A stretch of 64,000 nt of DNA, taken from positions 10,875,823-10,939,822 of the forward strand of contig OU964935.1 in the NCBI GenBank assembly GCA_918807975.1, written 5' to 3'. Below the pieces are notes generated by a model that saw only the letters and a program-made list of their open reading frames with translations, made no database searches and was not told where the DNA came from. The translations under genes and the position numbers were made by a program. Below, one piece after another: positions 1 through 15,000 of the stretch. Each line of letters begins with the position of its first letter. The first letter of the stretch is position 1. The DNA comes from Aplidium turbinatum (Eukaryota > Chordata > Ascidiacea > Aplousobranchia > Polyclinidae).

Positions 1-3000
1 ATGCACGCTCTTGGGTTCTGGCACGAACAATCCAGACACGACAGAGACGATTATGTTGAAATATTATACGAAAACCTCAAACTAGGTTTTTTCTTCTTTT
101 TTTGTTATGAATTATTATTTTTCGATCATTCACTTTTTAAAGCATTATAAACTCGGCGTTTTAAACAACAAGATTTATTCTCTTCTAAAGATGTTAACAT
201 TTAAAATAATAATAGACGATAAAACGTTTGGTCTGATCATACAGTATTTCATGACTGACACATTTCAAAAAGTAAAGTGCTGATTTCCTCCATTCTAACT
301 GACACATCTCTTTATGGATTACCGTACTAATCTTTTCCGATGGTGGAAAATTTAGATTAAGTGTCCTGCCAAAAACACAGCCGCATGCTGTTGAGCAGTA
401 TCGAACAGGCGCCCTATCGAACGTCGTACCTGGGCTCTGACCAGTCAGATATGCAGCCTACACTAATCATTGTTATTACAGGAACGCAGAGCAACTTTTT
501 CAAGAAACCTGAAAGGGAAATACAAACGTTTGGCTCACCTTATGACTATCATTCATTAATGCAGTACGATTCTTTTGCTTTCTCAAAAAATTCCCAACCA
601 ACTTTAGTGAAAACGTAAGCTACCATATAAACGGCTTCTAACCTAAGTAAAAGTATTCTAGAGGTAGTCAAGAATTTGCAAAAGCTATTGGTTAAACATC
701 ATTATGTTTTTGTTCATTGAGAATAAAAAGGTTTCATGGTCAATGTTAAACAGCTTTTCTAATCTTTTCCCTTTAGCTCAAGTCCGCCCCCTTAGCTCAG
801 TGGTTACGCACCCGGCTCAAGATCACGCGGCGCTGGTTCGACTCTCAGGGTGTGCGCTTAAGCAACTCATTTCAGGACTGCTCTCCATTCAGCGGCATCT
901 AGTGAATGGAATAATTCCCCGGCAACAATCAGAAACTTCACTCTGCCAATCTCGATAACCAGTCCTGCGTCAAAAGCCTCTACAAGTATGCAAAACTACC
1001 AGGAATAACCTATCAAGGCTTTGTCAGTCCGAGGATAAAGATTCAAATAAACAAACTTTTTAAACGTCAGAAAAGGTCTCGAATGTTTTTGCATAACACT
1101 GCAACAGGAATAAAATGAAAATGATCAATTGTGAAAGATGTATGGACGAAAGGATGATTTCTTACATTCCGTATATCATGCAATCTGTATCACGCAATAT
1201 GACATTTATAAATGTATTTTGTACGACACAGATGTTGATAGATAAACAAGCCTTTATATTACAAGTGTAGATGCAATCGACCTGTTTTAGCCGCATGCTA
1301 CTGGTTCGCTGTGGTGGTAGGCTAGTGGTTTGTCTCCAGTTTTTGAAACACAGGTTCCTAGTCATGTGCAATGACGAATGACCAGGAAACTGTGTTCCAA
1401 AAGCTGGTGACAAACCACTACCCCACAGCGAACCCGCAGCACCAGGTTAAAAAAAGGTCGTTTCTATCTACACTTGTGAGATAAACAAAGATCATGCTGC
1501 TGAAAGCGAAAGCCAATTGACAGTATTATACAAGCTTTTATAAATATGTGTTTTTTTTTTATATCTATTGCAGAGGAACAAGAGAGCTAATCAGCAGACA
1601 GAGGTTCATGCTCTCAAAACAAGATCAGTATCAACTACGAGCAATGTATAAATGTGAAGAGACGCGAGGAATCCCTGAAACTACTGACTGCATGCACCCT
1701 CTTGATAGAGGAGTCAGTTATAGAGGACGTATAGCTACAACTGCGTCAGGTATACCCTGTCAGCGATGGGATTCCATGTCACCACATGAGCATATCATGT
1801 GAGTTCATCTACTTTGCATGTTTGTTCTTTACAATACAACGCATCAGTGTGTTATCTTGAAAAGGAACTCAATGATTCTTGTAGCTACTAAGACAAGGAT
1901 GAAATTTCTTATTAGGTCAATTGTGACCTACATTGCACCTTGGCGATGCACGTGCCTCAACAACACAATTGTAATGTCATTATGTGACATGAAGTAACAT
2001 GTAACACGTGTAACATGTATGTGACATGAAAAGTGTTTTTTATGTGGACTCATATGCACTTTTTAGATAGAGTACCGTATAAAGTGCATATAGGTTACGT
2101 GATTTAGGTGCATACTTTTTGGCCCAAGTCAATGACACGTTTGTAAAATACAAACAAATAGAACAAGTGAAGATATTTGTTTCTTATAATGATATGACAA
2201 TTATGTTGTAACAATTCACTGGGTATAGTTACATTTCAAAAGCAATTGTCAAGCTGTTCTATGCCCATTACATCGCTGGAAATACATTATGTTGAATTCT
2301 ATTGCAGCACTCCAGATGCCATTACTGGGTCAGGTTTGAAGAAGAACTACTGTAGAAATCCAGACGTAGATGATAGGCCATGGTGCTACACGATGTCTAA
2401 TGATGTAGACTGGGAATATTGTGATATACCTATCTGTGCAAACCCAGGTAGATAAAGTGTCAATGAATAATAAGCGAAAATGTCCGATTGGCATATACAA
2501 AAGCTCCCTTATCACAAATCAATTAAATTTAAATGCTACTTTTCAGTGTCCATGTTGTGAAGTGTTGATTGCTGTTGGTTTACAGCTGGAGCAGTGTATT
2601 GTTGTTGTAGAGGTAGTGTATCTAATCTAGTATAAGTTAATGAAGTAGGCCTAACTCTAAGTAAAACAATATTATTCTCCATACTAAGATCTGCAGAAAC
2701 AAAAAAATACCCAAAACTTAAACATATGATGTTGTTATTCTTATCTTGTTGTTTCAATAACTTTTTTTTTCTAAAAGTTATGTGTCAACCATTAATGTAT
2801 TTTATTAGTACCTTCTCTGACAAACCCTAAGCCTCTTACCAGTAAGCCTGGGTTTTGGACACAATTAAACGAATGGGGAGATTGTAGCGCCACTTGTGGA
2901 AATGGCACCAAACTGCGGTATGTAACCCTTCATGCAACATATAGGGCTTCATACAACACATAGCTCTTCATACAACATATAGCTCTTCATATAAAATATA

Positions 3001-6000
3001 GCGCTTCATACAACATATAGCGCTTTATGCAACATATAGCTCTTCATGCAACATATAGCGCTTCATGCAACAAATAGCGTTTCATGCAACATATAGCGCT
3101 TCATGCAACATATAGCGTTTCATGCAACATATAGCGTTTCATGCAACATATAGCGCTTCATGCAACATATAGCGCTTCATGCAACATATAGCGCTTCATG
3201 CAAATCAACGTAGATTATTAACAAATATTTTTTGTAACTACTATTAGAACAAGAATATGTATGGGAAGCACACCAGGCTCAGAGACTTGCCCTGGCAAAC
3301 ATTGGGAACGTACAACATGCTCCGATTTGAAACCCTGCGGCACCAAAAGTAAAATTTCAGGTCAATACAACAAAATAAATTAATTTAGTACGATATATGA
3401 ATAATTGAATATTGTATATAAGGAGTTCATCATACCTCACACTGCAAACTTTCTCAAAACTCAAAAGTTTTCGAAAAATAAAATTTGACTGAATGGTTTA
3501 TTGCCATACTTGTCTGTATGTCTTGTGTGACCGTGCTATAGCTATTTACTAGCACGGTTATAGTCTTCGCTATAGTAGGCCTACAGTACTAGGCCTATTC
3601 ATTGCCTTGCTAATGTAGATTCAACTATTTATTACAAAATGTGAGATGTTTAAAAAGAACAACAAAGGTGGCAAACTTTTCAATCTTATATGCTTTGCAT
3701 AAAATAGTTTTAAAATAATTCCACACAGAACTGAGAACCTAACTCAGTCTTTCTACCAAATTCGGATTTAAAGTCAAACTAGAAAAACGGTTAAAGACTT
3801 CTAAGAAAAAAAATATGAAGCTATATGATCAGAAATTTTACCAGTAATGGCAAAAGAGAAAAATTTCAATATTGAGAAAGTTTTTGCAATTCTTGTCTTT
3901 TAATAATTAAGAATGCAAACGGCTTTACTGCAAAAGTACTTCTCAAACAATAACCTAAGCATACGATGGGTCATTTTTCATTCAGAAAAATATTTTAACT
4001 ACCAACAATATTTTAGGTAGAAAAATACTAAGGTTTAACGTCATGGGAAGATGCTAACCATATTAACAACTAATGAAAATAGTTTTCAATAACAGCATTC
4101 AAGCTAAGAAGAAATCTAAACGAAAGAAAATCAATTAAAATAATTTTGGAGCAAATACATTGTGCCTGCATTAGACTTTCATCAATCAGACAAAGATTTC
4201 ATTGCTCCAACTTCACATTTTTCTGAATGCAGTTGTAATTGATAGAAATCACCCAACTTAAAGTTACAAAAGGAAAGATTGAAAAAAACGCAAACGCAAA
4301 CCTGCAATCACTTCTTGGTGAACTCGAGCAAAAATCATTCGAGTTTAGAGTCTTGTATGTAAAACTGGACTTCTGCAGTCACCGCCTCGGCCAACGCTGT
4401 TGTGTTTTTAGGAATTTGGAACAGTTGGTCTCATTGGTCGTCATGTTCAGCGTCATGTGGAGTTTCTGGTAAGAAATACAAAGTGAGAACTTGCACTGAT
4501 CAAATCTGTAAAGGCAAAGTTATCAAAAAGGAAACATGCAACGGAGAAAGTTGCGTTGCCGGTTTGTGGATGAATTCTGTAACCTTTCAAAATAGTTTTT
4601 CATATGTACTTACACCAATAATTGCTTTCAATTTGTGATTTTTAGTGTTGTTTCAAAGCCCAAAACCATTATTGCGGGAATGGTTGGCAATCTATTTATC
4701 TCAATCTAACTTAGCCTAACGACATCAAAGAAACAAAAAAAAAAATCGATTTTTTTCGAAATAATGCTGGATCCCACTCTTGTCTCGTCAAAACGAAGTA
4801 ATTAACTAGGCCTACATTGCTACAAAACTAAGAACTCATGGCTTTGAAAACAAGAAATATGAAAAAATTACTACCGTATTGTAAAATAATTAAATTCATT
4901 TGTACTAAACTTTTCCCTTGTGTAATATTGGGGAGCATAGCTACTGCTTAGCTTTGTCACTGCTTGCAGTGCATTTCATAGTCGGCAATCTCAGCATCGT
5001 GTGTGTGGTATTGCATAACTGCGTTCTATTAGCATGGTAGCAATATTATACCACCACATTGACTCAGTGGCGTAGCTAGGGAATGCTAGGGAATGTGCCG
5101 CCCGGGGCGGATTTAGATTTTGCCGCCCCTTCAAAAAATGCGTTTTTTATCAGATTATAATCAAAATCAAAAATCGTAGTCTGAAAGTGCCGCCCGGAGC
5201 GGTCCGCCCCCCCTGCCCCCCTAGCTACGTCATTGAATTGACTGCATGACGTAGAAATTAACCGTATTTCAAATGTGGATCTTAAGAAAGTACGTCATAT
5301 AGGCTAACTAGAAAATATACGCAACTGAATTGCAAAAGAACTCCTTGCAAGAAAGAAAAGTTCCTTTATTGTGCAAATTATAATATTAACAGTGTTTTTT
5401 TTAAAGGTGTTTTTGGGGACCGAAACGGTCCCCCAAATTTCTCCAGCGGCTTCCCAAAATTTGGACTTGCAACTACAGTAGAAAAGTAATGGTTGTTTCT
5501 CGCTATGTCTTGTCGATAATACGAATATAGCCTACGATCAATAGTTCACGTCCGGAAAAAAAATAAGTGGAGGTACAGCTAACAGCTGAATCAAAGAGTT
5601 ATTCACAAAAGAAGTGCACCTTCGATACTCGTCAATGTTTATTTCTGATTTATGGCGCATAATGATCAGTTTTTACGTGTGGAAACATAACAAGCCGAAG
5701 CCAACAAGCACACTTTGTTTGATTGTGCAGCAAACTTGTTTGGCGGCCGTGTTGGGCAAGCTGTTTGGTCGCTGTCACAATCATTTAAGCTGTGCCTTGT
5801 CGAATAATTCATTTGATGTTGCGTTGATTGTATGTAGTTATCAGTGACGATCGGTGAGGGAAAGCAAGGAAAGCAGTGCTTACCTGAGCGAAAACTATGC
5901 AAAATATAATGACTGAATTCTAGGTTTACTTCTTATTATTTTTATCACGTCTATTTTAACTTGAAAATTACTGTGTTCGTGACTAGAATTACTCGTAACG

Positions 6001-9000
6001 CTTGTGAGTAGTCTAAGTCCTCACCAAACCGCAGAGATGTACGCAGGCCCGCAACCAGCAAATATTTTCGGGGGGGGCATTTAATTTTTATCAAAGAACA
6101 AACAATAAAATGATGCATTGTGACATTTTTATGTTAATGTCCACAAACAAAATCGTTAGCATGGCTTCCAACCAGCGTAGCCTACTTTCGGTTTCGATAG
6201 TCTACACCAGTGATGGCGTAGCCAGGAAAAAAAAATTGGAGGGGCCAAATATTTGATGAATTGAAGAGAACGACAAAGTGTTTGATTTAAGACATCGCCA
6301 CCTGATGTGCAGTGGCGTATCCTGGTGGGTTAAGCAAGGGGAAGCAATGAAACTGGTGGGGGTGAGAGCGTGCCGAACGCACGCGTATTCTAGGGGCGTC
6401 CGGGGGCATGCTCCCACGGAAATTTTTTGCAAAATTACACTCAAATAATGGATTATAGCGCTTTCTGGAAACACTTTTAGGATAATATTTGTATGAAATT
6501 TATTAGCAGATAAACAGCTATTAACTTATTAAAGGTAGCTCTTACACACGAACGGGCAAAATCTGCGGATAAAATTAGAGAACACCAAAAACTTAGCTAC
6601 ACAAAAACCCAACAGAGTAAGCCATTCTGAAATTGCTTCCACAAATTAGTTAAAAGAAACGTAAATCGAGTAAATTTTGCGCGATTTACAATTTGCAAAA
6701 TTTATTGGTGTCTTTCTGTGTGTCTAAAACAGCGGTTCTCAACCAGTGGGCCATGGCTCACTGGTGGGCCATAGAAGCATTTTGATGTGGGCCACAGACA
6801 TATTTTAAAAATTGAAAGATTTATTGAAACATTTTGTTTCATTTTGTCATTATAGTCAATTTTACACTTGTGTGTTTGTTTAGTTACAATGAATGATGCT
6901 GCTGTTTTTAGCTACAAAGTGGCAATCATCATTCTATCTAATTATTGCAACATAGGCTACAGTACAGTTTTACATCAACTCAGTTTTTACAACACTGTAT
7001 GATGTAATAGACTACTACTTTGTGGTTACAATTAAGCCATCTTTATAAGCGGTAGCCTTGTTGAACTTCTGCAGATCCGCGTTTTTAGTACGTGCAGCAT
7101 TTTGTTTTGTGGATTATTTTGGGGAGAAATTGACAATACAGTATTTGAAGCTTTAAGTTTGATAAAAATTACATTCAGTATGCAGCCTACATCAATTTTT
7201 GATAACAGAGAAGAAAAAGGACAATGCGTATTATGTTGTAAGGTTCTTAGTCATCCAAATTACAAGGAGAAGGATGAAGATGTGAATTTTTTTTAATGAA
7301 AAGAAGATACTGTGAAGCGTCAGCGCCTGGATTTAACAAGGGGATTCCAGCAACATTCTAAAGGCAATGTTCTGCTGCTTTTGTTTATAAACCTGTTTTG
7401 TAATTTTTTTCTTACATAAAAACTGAATGGGCCACAGAACTTTTATGCAAACAAAAATGGGCCACGAAAGAAAAAAGGTTGAGAACCACTGGTCTAAAAC
7501 AAGTACTTGTGGTGTTCATAGCCAGATGTCTTGAAAAACGTTATAAATTTCTACAAATTTTATTATATTTTCAACAAAGCGCTCAACTTCGGAATTCAAG
7601 CTTTGAAAATTTGGGGGGGGGCATGGCCCCTTTCGCCCCCCCCTGGCTACGCCTATGGTCTACACTCTACAGTATGGCTGTACGTGTACGACGTACGTCT
7701 ATTCATAGTAGGCTACATTTCATACTGCATAGAACGCTGAAAATTTTTTCAAAAAATTTCGGGGGGGGCAAATGCCCCCAATGCCCCCCCCTGGTTGCGG
7801 GCTTGGATGTACGTATACGCTACAAATTCTACACCGCAGACTTGCGGCGTAGACTTTTTGTTTACGCTAACGCTTACGGCCACATTTTTTTGGATAGTTT
7901 GCGCTTGAGGCTACGCCGTAAAGTTTTCGCGGTTTTTTAGCGCATAGCGTCAACGCATAGCCTACTTTTTAATGTCTTTTTTTTTGCTACAACACGCCAA
8001 TACCTTCCAGCGCTGCAGTTGAAAGAATGTTTAGCAAAATGTCAGATGAACACTTTCAGATGCTTGTGTTTCTTCGTGGAAATTCAAAATAAAACTTGTT
8101 TGTTTCGAGTGGTTTATACCGTGTGCACTCCAGTATGCACAATCAAAATACAGAATACAACAGTCTCACAAGTAAATAGTTTCAACTATCTGGGTTCTGT
8201 AGTCACTTCGAATGGTCGATGCTGGAGCGATGTAAAATCACGAATTGCACAATCCAAACAAGCGTTCATCAAAATGGCCAAAATACTGAAATCTAACTCA
8301 ATCTCTATAAACACTAGAATAAGAATTTTGCATGTGTACATTTGGTCAGTTCTGCTATATAGCTGTGAATCCTGGACTGTATGCCCACAGATAGAAAAGA
8401 AGATCAACAGTGCTGAAATTTGGTTTATTCGAAGAATGATGGGAATTAACTGGATAGATAAGATCACTAACGAAGAAGTGTGGAGACTTCCGGGTGCACC
8501 CCTGGCGTCCTCATCACAACTATCAAAAAAAGGCAAATGACATTTATCGGGCATGTCTACCGCAAACGCGGAATTGAACACTCGGCAATGATGGGGGACT
8601 TCCTGGTCAGAGGCACCGGGGTCTTCCACGTTTGGAAATATTCAAAAATCTTACAACATGGGCAAAACAAAATTTTGAAAACCTAATTAGAACTATGGAC
8701 AATCGATCGTTGTGGAGACTCGCGGTAGCCGACGCCTTATTCAGGCATGGCCGATGATGATGATGATGATACCGTGTGAATGTTTGGTACCTAGCAAACA
8801 AAATGAGTTAACGCTAGTGTATGCGCTGACGCTAGTGTATGCAACTTTTTTTACAAGTTACGTTGACGCATACGGCGTATGGTTTTTCGAACGTTTGCGT
8901 TTACGCTGACGGCGTCAATATTTTTTGTATGCGCGTACATCACTGCCAAACCGAATGTCTTGCTTATAAATGCCAATTAACACAAACGCTCCTGTCAGAA

Positions 9001-12000
9001 ACAACCACTGAGGCTTCAGGGATATCAACTTGCAAAGTTGCTTTCCCCACGTCCAAAAACGTCAAAAAACGCCTTCGTTTTATCTAATCCTCACTCGTTT
9101 TGCAAAACGTCACCAGCTGCTTAGCCAATCAGATGTGTTATGGTTAGAGTTGCTTTCCCAGTGACGTCAATGCGGCTAGACTAACTCGTCATATGCACAG
9201 AATGGTCTCTCGTCACGGTACACAGCACAGCATCATAAAGGCGAAAAGATTGTTGCTGTTTTTTGATGTCTCCTCGCCATGTACTTTAGCCTACTAGCTT
9301 TCATAGTCATGCCTTTGCCCTTTTTACAGCGTTGATATAACGTTACTTCGCCAATGAACGTTCAGGTGCGGATGCAATATTTAGTTTGTTAAGCTTCTAT
9401 ACGCAGGAGGCAATCTTATCCAGCTTTTTGTACAAATTGCTTGCGGTTGCAATGTTTAGGCCTAAGTGTTAGTTTTTGTAGTGTAAGCCTAACTGAATAT
9501 CTGAGAATGAACATTCATGACGAATTAAATATTTAGACAACTATTATTCCATGTCTAACATTGGATTTTGGTCCTGCAACGTTAAAATTAAGATTGTTCA
9601 TGACTTCTAAACATTAAATGGATGTATGATCACGACATAGGCGAAGCACAATTTGACAAATTTTTATTTTTGATTTGTTTTGGAAATGCTCTCAGAGCGC
9701 ACCAAATTGGAAGTGTTTTTCAAAAATGTCTGGGGGAGGCCCCCCAGATCCCCCGCTGGAAGTGTTGCCTTCGGAAACACGCCTTCGGGCTTCGCCCGAC
9801 GGTTACGCCCTTCGTGCCTACTACCTTGCTGCAACATATTTCCAAGTTGCTTTCCCAAACGGTTTAAGCCACCGAACGTCACTGGTAGTTATGGCTATTT
9901 TTTGGTATTTAAATGAAACACTTGCGGTCTCTTAAAACTACTTAGCGGTCACCCAAACCAAACCTTAAAAAAAAACTGAATGTTGATATTGTTGATAAAA
10001 GACGATTCGATTAGTATTAATGGTAAAGTATCGACGCCTTACTTTCAGATAATAATAGCAACTGTTTTGATGAAAATGATTTGGACTCTTACAGAGGAAG
10101 AATCTCCGTGGCCAGCAATGGAAAGCGTTGTCTCAAATGGAAGAAAATAGACAGGTACAAGCACAAAGAAAAACACGATTTACATTTCCAAAACGAGTCC
10201 AAATTAAATGTGTGATGTTTTTTGTGTTATCAAACATAAAAAGTGTGTCATCTTTGAGCCGCACCAGGCATCAGCTGCCATGACGATTTTTTTTTCTTAA
10301 TTTCATGATTCATAAAACAACACGCATGGAGATGGAGATAGCGCTTACGACAAAACTAGTTTTGGCTACATTTCTTTTAAATCAAAAACGAGCCAGGGTA
10401 CATAGTAGCCTAGTGGTGGAATCAGAAGTTTTACTCGTTTTTCTTTAGTCTACAGACAGATTTTCCAAACAGCAACTTGATTCGCAACTTCTGCAGAAAT
10501 CCGACAAAAGATAAATTTGGCCCATACTGCTATGTCTGGAAAAGATCAAAAGCTGTTAAGAAGTACTGCGATATTTCACGCTGTCAATATCCAGGTACTG
10601 TATAGTACCATAACGATTGATTGGTGATTGTATAAGTTGCCAGCAAGTCATACGAAGTGTAGCCATTTGATGACAAAACTTGTGAAATTCCAGACGCTAA
10701 ATGGACAGAATTCGGTAAATGGTCTTCCTGTACAGTCAGTTGCGGTTCAGGCTTACGTTACCGGATAAGAACATGCAGAGACGGAGCTGTCGGCCAAGGA
10801 TCATGCATTGGAAGCGTGATTAGGGTCTCCTCATGCAATGCTCAGAAATGCGTCGGTGAGAAGCAGCACATAATGACAACATAATTATTCTTTCAAATTG
10901 TTTTTATTGCAACTTATCGATCTTGTGTGAGTGAAAAAGTTTCGCCATTTTTCAACTTCAATAGTATGACTGCAAATTAAACCAGAACAATCCGACAAGC
11001 TTAAGTCTACATTTGAAGTTGAAATTCGCCAAGTAATGTCTTCTATGTTGCCAAGTGCTGAAAGCGTCTACAAACGCTCGAAAAGATGTTAGTTCGACAC
11101 CGCTCTAGAGCAAGAGTCTGTATCGTGGCAAGACACCGTCCTGATGACAGGCCGAAATATTGTAAAGTTTGAGTCGCTGACTCGACAACTATACATCCTA
11201 CTTTCCTGCTCTGATTCTAACTCTCTGACGTGAGAGATCTGTAATTTGCAATGTAGGCTACTGTTATCACAACAAGCTTAAAATAAAATTGATAATGATT
11301 TATTTTAAAATTTAACCTTATTTCAACCAACTACTTTATAGGTGAAAACGAAGCAGATGAGACAGGAGAAAATAATATTCCACCTGCAATCATCCCTGTT
11401 TTTCCATCACCTAGTGAGGGAGTAGGTTGTGCCGACATTGAAAACCCGCAAGCTTACAGAGGAACGGCATCAACAACATATGCAGGGTTGAAGTGTCAAG
11501 AGTGGACCTCTCAGTATCCTAAATCTCATCATTATGTGTGAGCTTTTGTTCGTATGGATTTACGATATAAATTTGAAAAATTAATTTTTCTTAAGTTTGC
11601 AAAACAAACAAAATAGTTTATGTACATTTGGCAATGTGGCATATTTCTTATAGACAGATAACATCAACATGCTTGCATACTGTAAAATAATTAAGCTTTT
11701 GATATTTTAATGCTTTTTCATTTGTTTTAATAACTTAGTTTATAATTTGTCACAAAAGTCAATGGTGCTATTGAACTTGAACTCCTTTTATTTTGTCCAA
11801 ATGATTCTATACTTGTAGCCTATATTTTTTGCTGCAGAACAATGAGCCAATTTAACGCATCTGGCCTCTCGAACAACTATTGTCGTGCTCCAGAAAACAG
11901 AGACAAATGGCCCTGGTGCTACGTTGTGTCGTATGACTTCAGAACACAGCCTTGTGACGTGCCAATGTGTGACCCAGGTATGAGCGCCAACCGGTAGCCT

Positions 12001-15000
12001 TACACATTTTTTTGATACTCTCAATGTAGGCCTACTATAGAAACCAGGAATACCAGACAAGAGGATATTTGACTAAAACGCTAAAGTTATGTGGTTTGCC
12101 AAGAAAGGAGTCGTCTGCAGCGTGGCATGTTTTTGAGTTAAGGAAGACAAAGAAATGAAGGTTCAACGTGGAATGTGCTGCACAAACAGTTCTAAATAAC
12201 TGTTTTGGCAGCAGTTTTATGAAGTTGACAGGTTGATTTAAAACATGTTTATGAAAAATATGAATGGTTCGGTCCAGCGTAGATTTGAATAAAATGCTGT
12301 GAAGTTAGTTGTCAGCTGTACCAAGCTTCAACTGAGACTACTGAAAGTGAATTATTCTTAATAATTAAATGAGAGTTTTGTCAATTGTGTTATGTTAACT
12401 GATGTGAAGCTATAAGATTCATGAGTGCTGTTTTTCACTATTTTTGTGACATTGCATCATAGCCTAAGTAATGTACGTTAATATAGTTTATTCTATTTTC
12501 AGCAGATCACTGTTGTTTGATATTTTGAATAAAGTTGCATTAATAGTGAATGCATGTTCTGCGCCAGGATGCAAATATGGTTAGCCTACAAGTCCACTGA
12601 GACAAATGCTTAGTATGTGATGTTTATAAGTATCCTAAAAATAAACTTTTCAGCAAACATGAGTTCGAACAATTCCTTGTAAATTGGACAGTTAATGATC
12701 TGTCTGTGAAAAGCATTTTCATGCAAATGACATAAAATTAGTTACTACTGATCAACAAAAATTCCTGATATAGATACTCATAAATATCTTTTTTCACTTT
12801 CAGTCGAACCCAAGCCGGAGATCGGATGCTTTGACAGGAACAGTGGTGAACGATATAAAGGTAGTTGGTCGACCACTATGACTGGTCATGCGTGCCAACG
12901 GTGGGATGCTAACTATCCTCACTCACACAACACGTAGTAAGTTAATATTCATCACTAGGGTGTGGGGGTATTAACGTGACAGAATGCAACTTACAAGTAG
13001 GGCCGTTTTAACCGCTTTTTGTACCCTCCGGCCTGGGGGGGGGGCACGGTTGATTAGGGGCCTACATTTTAGTCTTCTCAATGTTTTTTGACTGTTTAAA
13101 GATAAAAAAAAATACCACAGAACCTCAATAATCAATAGCTTAAATCATGTAAGGCCGCATTTACTGCTTTCCAACCCCCACTCCGACTGAGGGTCGATCT
13201 TTGCTTTGGGGCCCACTCATGTTTAGTTCGTGCAGCGTTTTTCAACTTGTACTACCTGTAACATTTAATATGTACTTTTTTTCCATTTAAGTAGAATTTT
13301 ATCGCTCGCTTCCCTCGTTCAATCACATGTTCACGTCAGCGATATTGGGCATGCATAGATGGAGATTAAGGGGGTGAAAATTGTTTGTGTCCTAAAAAAA
13401 CTATCAAAATGATGCAATATCCCGAAGTAAACACCGCTCAGTGCTCACCCTAGCTAATTAATCATTAAATTGATTAATTTCAATGTGAATCGAGATAGGT
13501 TATGAAGTGAAATTTTCAGATAAATTTTCGAAGTTGTAGCCTGCTGAAAGGCTACACCACACTTTGCTATACAAACTTTCAAGAAATAAATTATTGAAAT
13601 CCTTCTGTGGTCGTGAATACATTTTTTTTTTTGAAATGGTAAGCTAACTTAAATCTTAAACAAAACTTCTACGCCAATCCAATTTTAATCAATTTGTTTA
13701 CATACAAAGTGCGTGCATCTTGATAGAAAAAAAGATTATTACTCTTAAAAATGCCTATTAAGTAACTAAAACAAGATTACGGGGGCGAGCCCTCCACACT
13801 CTGCTTTTACTTTTCCAGACATTAAGTTTTGCATTGTTCATTTATGTTATAAATGTTGCTTTCTGAAAACTCTGGTACTTCTCCAACTTTTTTCTAGATC
13901 CACCGCTCCGTTGTCGGCATAGCCTATTAACTGTTTTGTTCTAGAAAATCTTAAGAGTTGTTTACTCTTTGCTGAAATGATAAAAGTAAATTTTTTTCCC
14001 ACATTGGAAGAATTTGCGGCCCTAAACGTTTTCTGGTTCTACTTTTAAGAGCGATCACTTAACATAAGGGCCCACTAGTGGATTTCGGGAGGGAGGCGAG
14101 ATGATGCTCACAAGGCCCTGCATGCAAGGCTACTTTTTAGTGAGTGTTCAAGACCATTTCAAAAACCTGAAAATCTCTGAGAAGCATGAGATTCAGAAAA
14201 AATGCGTTTGTTTTCTTTTTCATAATGCAGAAACACCTGAATTAATTTCAAAGGGATAGCCTACTTGCTTGGTACCGGCTTAACTTGTGCTCTCAAGGCT
14301 TGTCTATAAGGAGTGTTGTAAAAATTGCGCAATACAAAATGATCGTGCATGTCTTGACTTCTCGGAACAATTTTCCTTTGGGCAAAGTGAATTTTTTCCT
14401 GGTCCTTAATTCGAATCAAATAAGTTTGCGAACAAACAAAAGGGTTATCCTGAGTCAAAATTTCGCTTTAAAAATATTTAGAATAGTTATGTTTTATAGG
14501 CTAGCCTATCTCTAAGCCCTACTAAATGAACGTAAATCTGAAAAATATAGTACGGAGCTGAGCACTTTGAATTTTAGAGAGCTTAAGTCTGCGTTCTAAG
14601 ATTTTGTGATGAAGAAACTTCAATTCTATGCCAAGCGAAAAAATAAACTAGAATCACTTGCATTAAAACAAATTTATTTTATAATCTAAAGAAATATTTG
14701 CATGATATTCACGATACTTTTGTATATTTCACCCTTACTCACTAGTTAAGTACGGTACGCTCAAAGAATAATTCAGTGAAACATGAAAACTTGAAATTTA
14801 CAATAATAAATTGGTCCAAATTATTTGGCAAGAATTTTAAAAAGGTGTAATCGAATACGCCATGATGCAATTTTTCTGCACTTCTTCAACATCGCGTTTG
14901 TTGCAGCAAGCCGTACAATCTCCGGAATCAAGGAATTGGAGCGCACAACTACTGTAGAAACCCCGATGGTGATGTATTACCCTGGTGCATATCTACTGAC

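Larger units (their letters stand above)
1..1657 (+). other. Astacin catalytic domain, C-terminal part (three exons)
   Basis: Exons 1-85, 482-614 and the first part of 1574-1798 encode the C-terminal half of a peptidase M12A domain. It runs from the second zinc histidine through [11 protein letters not shown], the Met-turn and [12 protein letters not shown] to the closing YKC. The glutamate base and first zinc histidine lie just outside the window. The usual His after Met in the Met-turn is Gln here; the nearby tyrosine, the usual fifth zinc ligand, is kept. Confidence 0.92.
6044..7805. mobile_element. Outer hAT-like element of a three-level nest
   Basis: Termini CAGGCCCGCAACCAG and CTGGTTGCGGGCTTG are inverted repeats, and exact 8-bp duplications GATGTACG flank them (6036-6043 and 7806-7813). 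The element is non-autonomous. Most of its length is two further elements, one inside the other. Confidence 0.88.

Noticed and set aside
785-860. Functional tRNA gene
   Set aside because: The A and B boxes are good but the acceptor stem and anticodon arm pair poorly, and the sequence runs on into a repeat shared elsewhere. A SINE head explains it better.
2930-3206. CRISPR-like or regulatory repeat array
   Set aside because: Head-to-tail 19-bp units without spacers inside a short intron: an ordinary minisatellite.
7479-7940. 153-codon open frame across hAT ends
   Set aside because: It runs through three transposon termini and poly-G tracts, so it is chance openness.
8186-8629. 147-codon minus-strand open frame
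   Set aside because: It is the antisense shadow of the LINE RT fragment on the plus strand.
9622-9935. Overlapping plus-strand open frames near 9.7 kb
   Set aside because: They overlap in several frames across a GC-rich repeat, with no domain or splice support.
12998-14125. A further hAT MITE between G-rich blocks
   Set aside because: The end motifs are suggestive, but no matching 8-bp duplication was found at either side.
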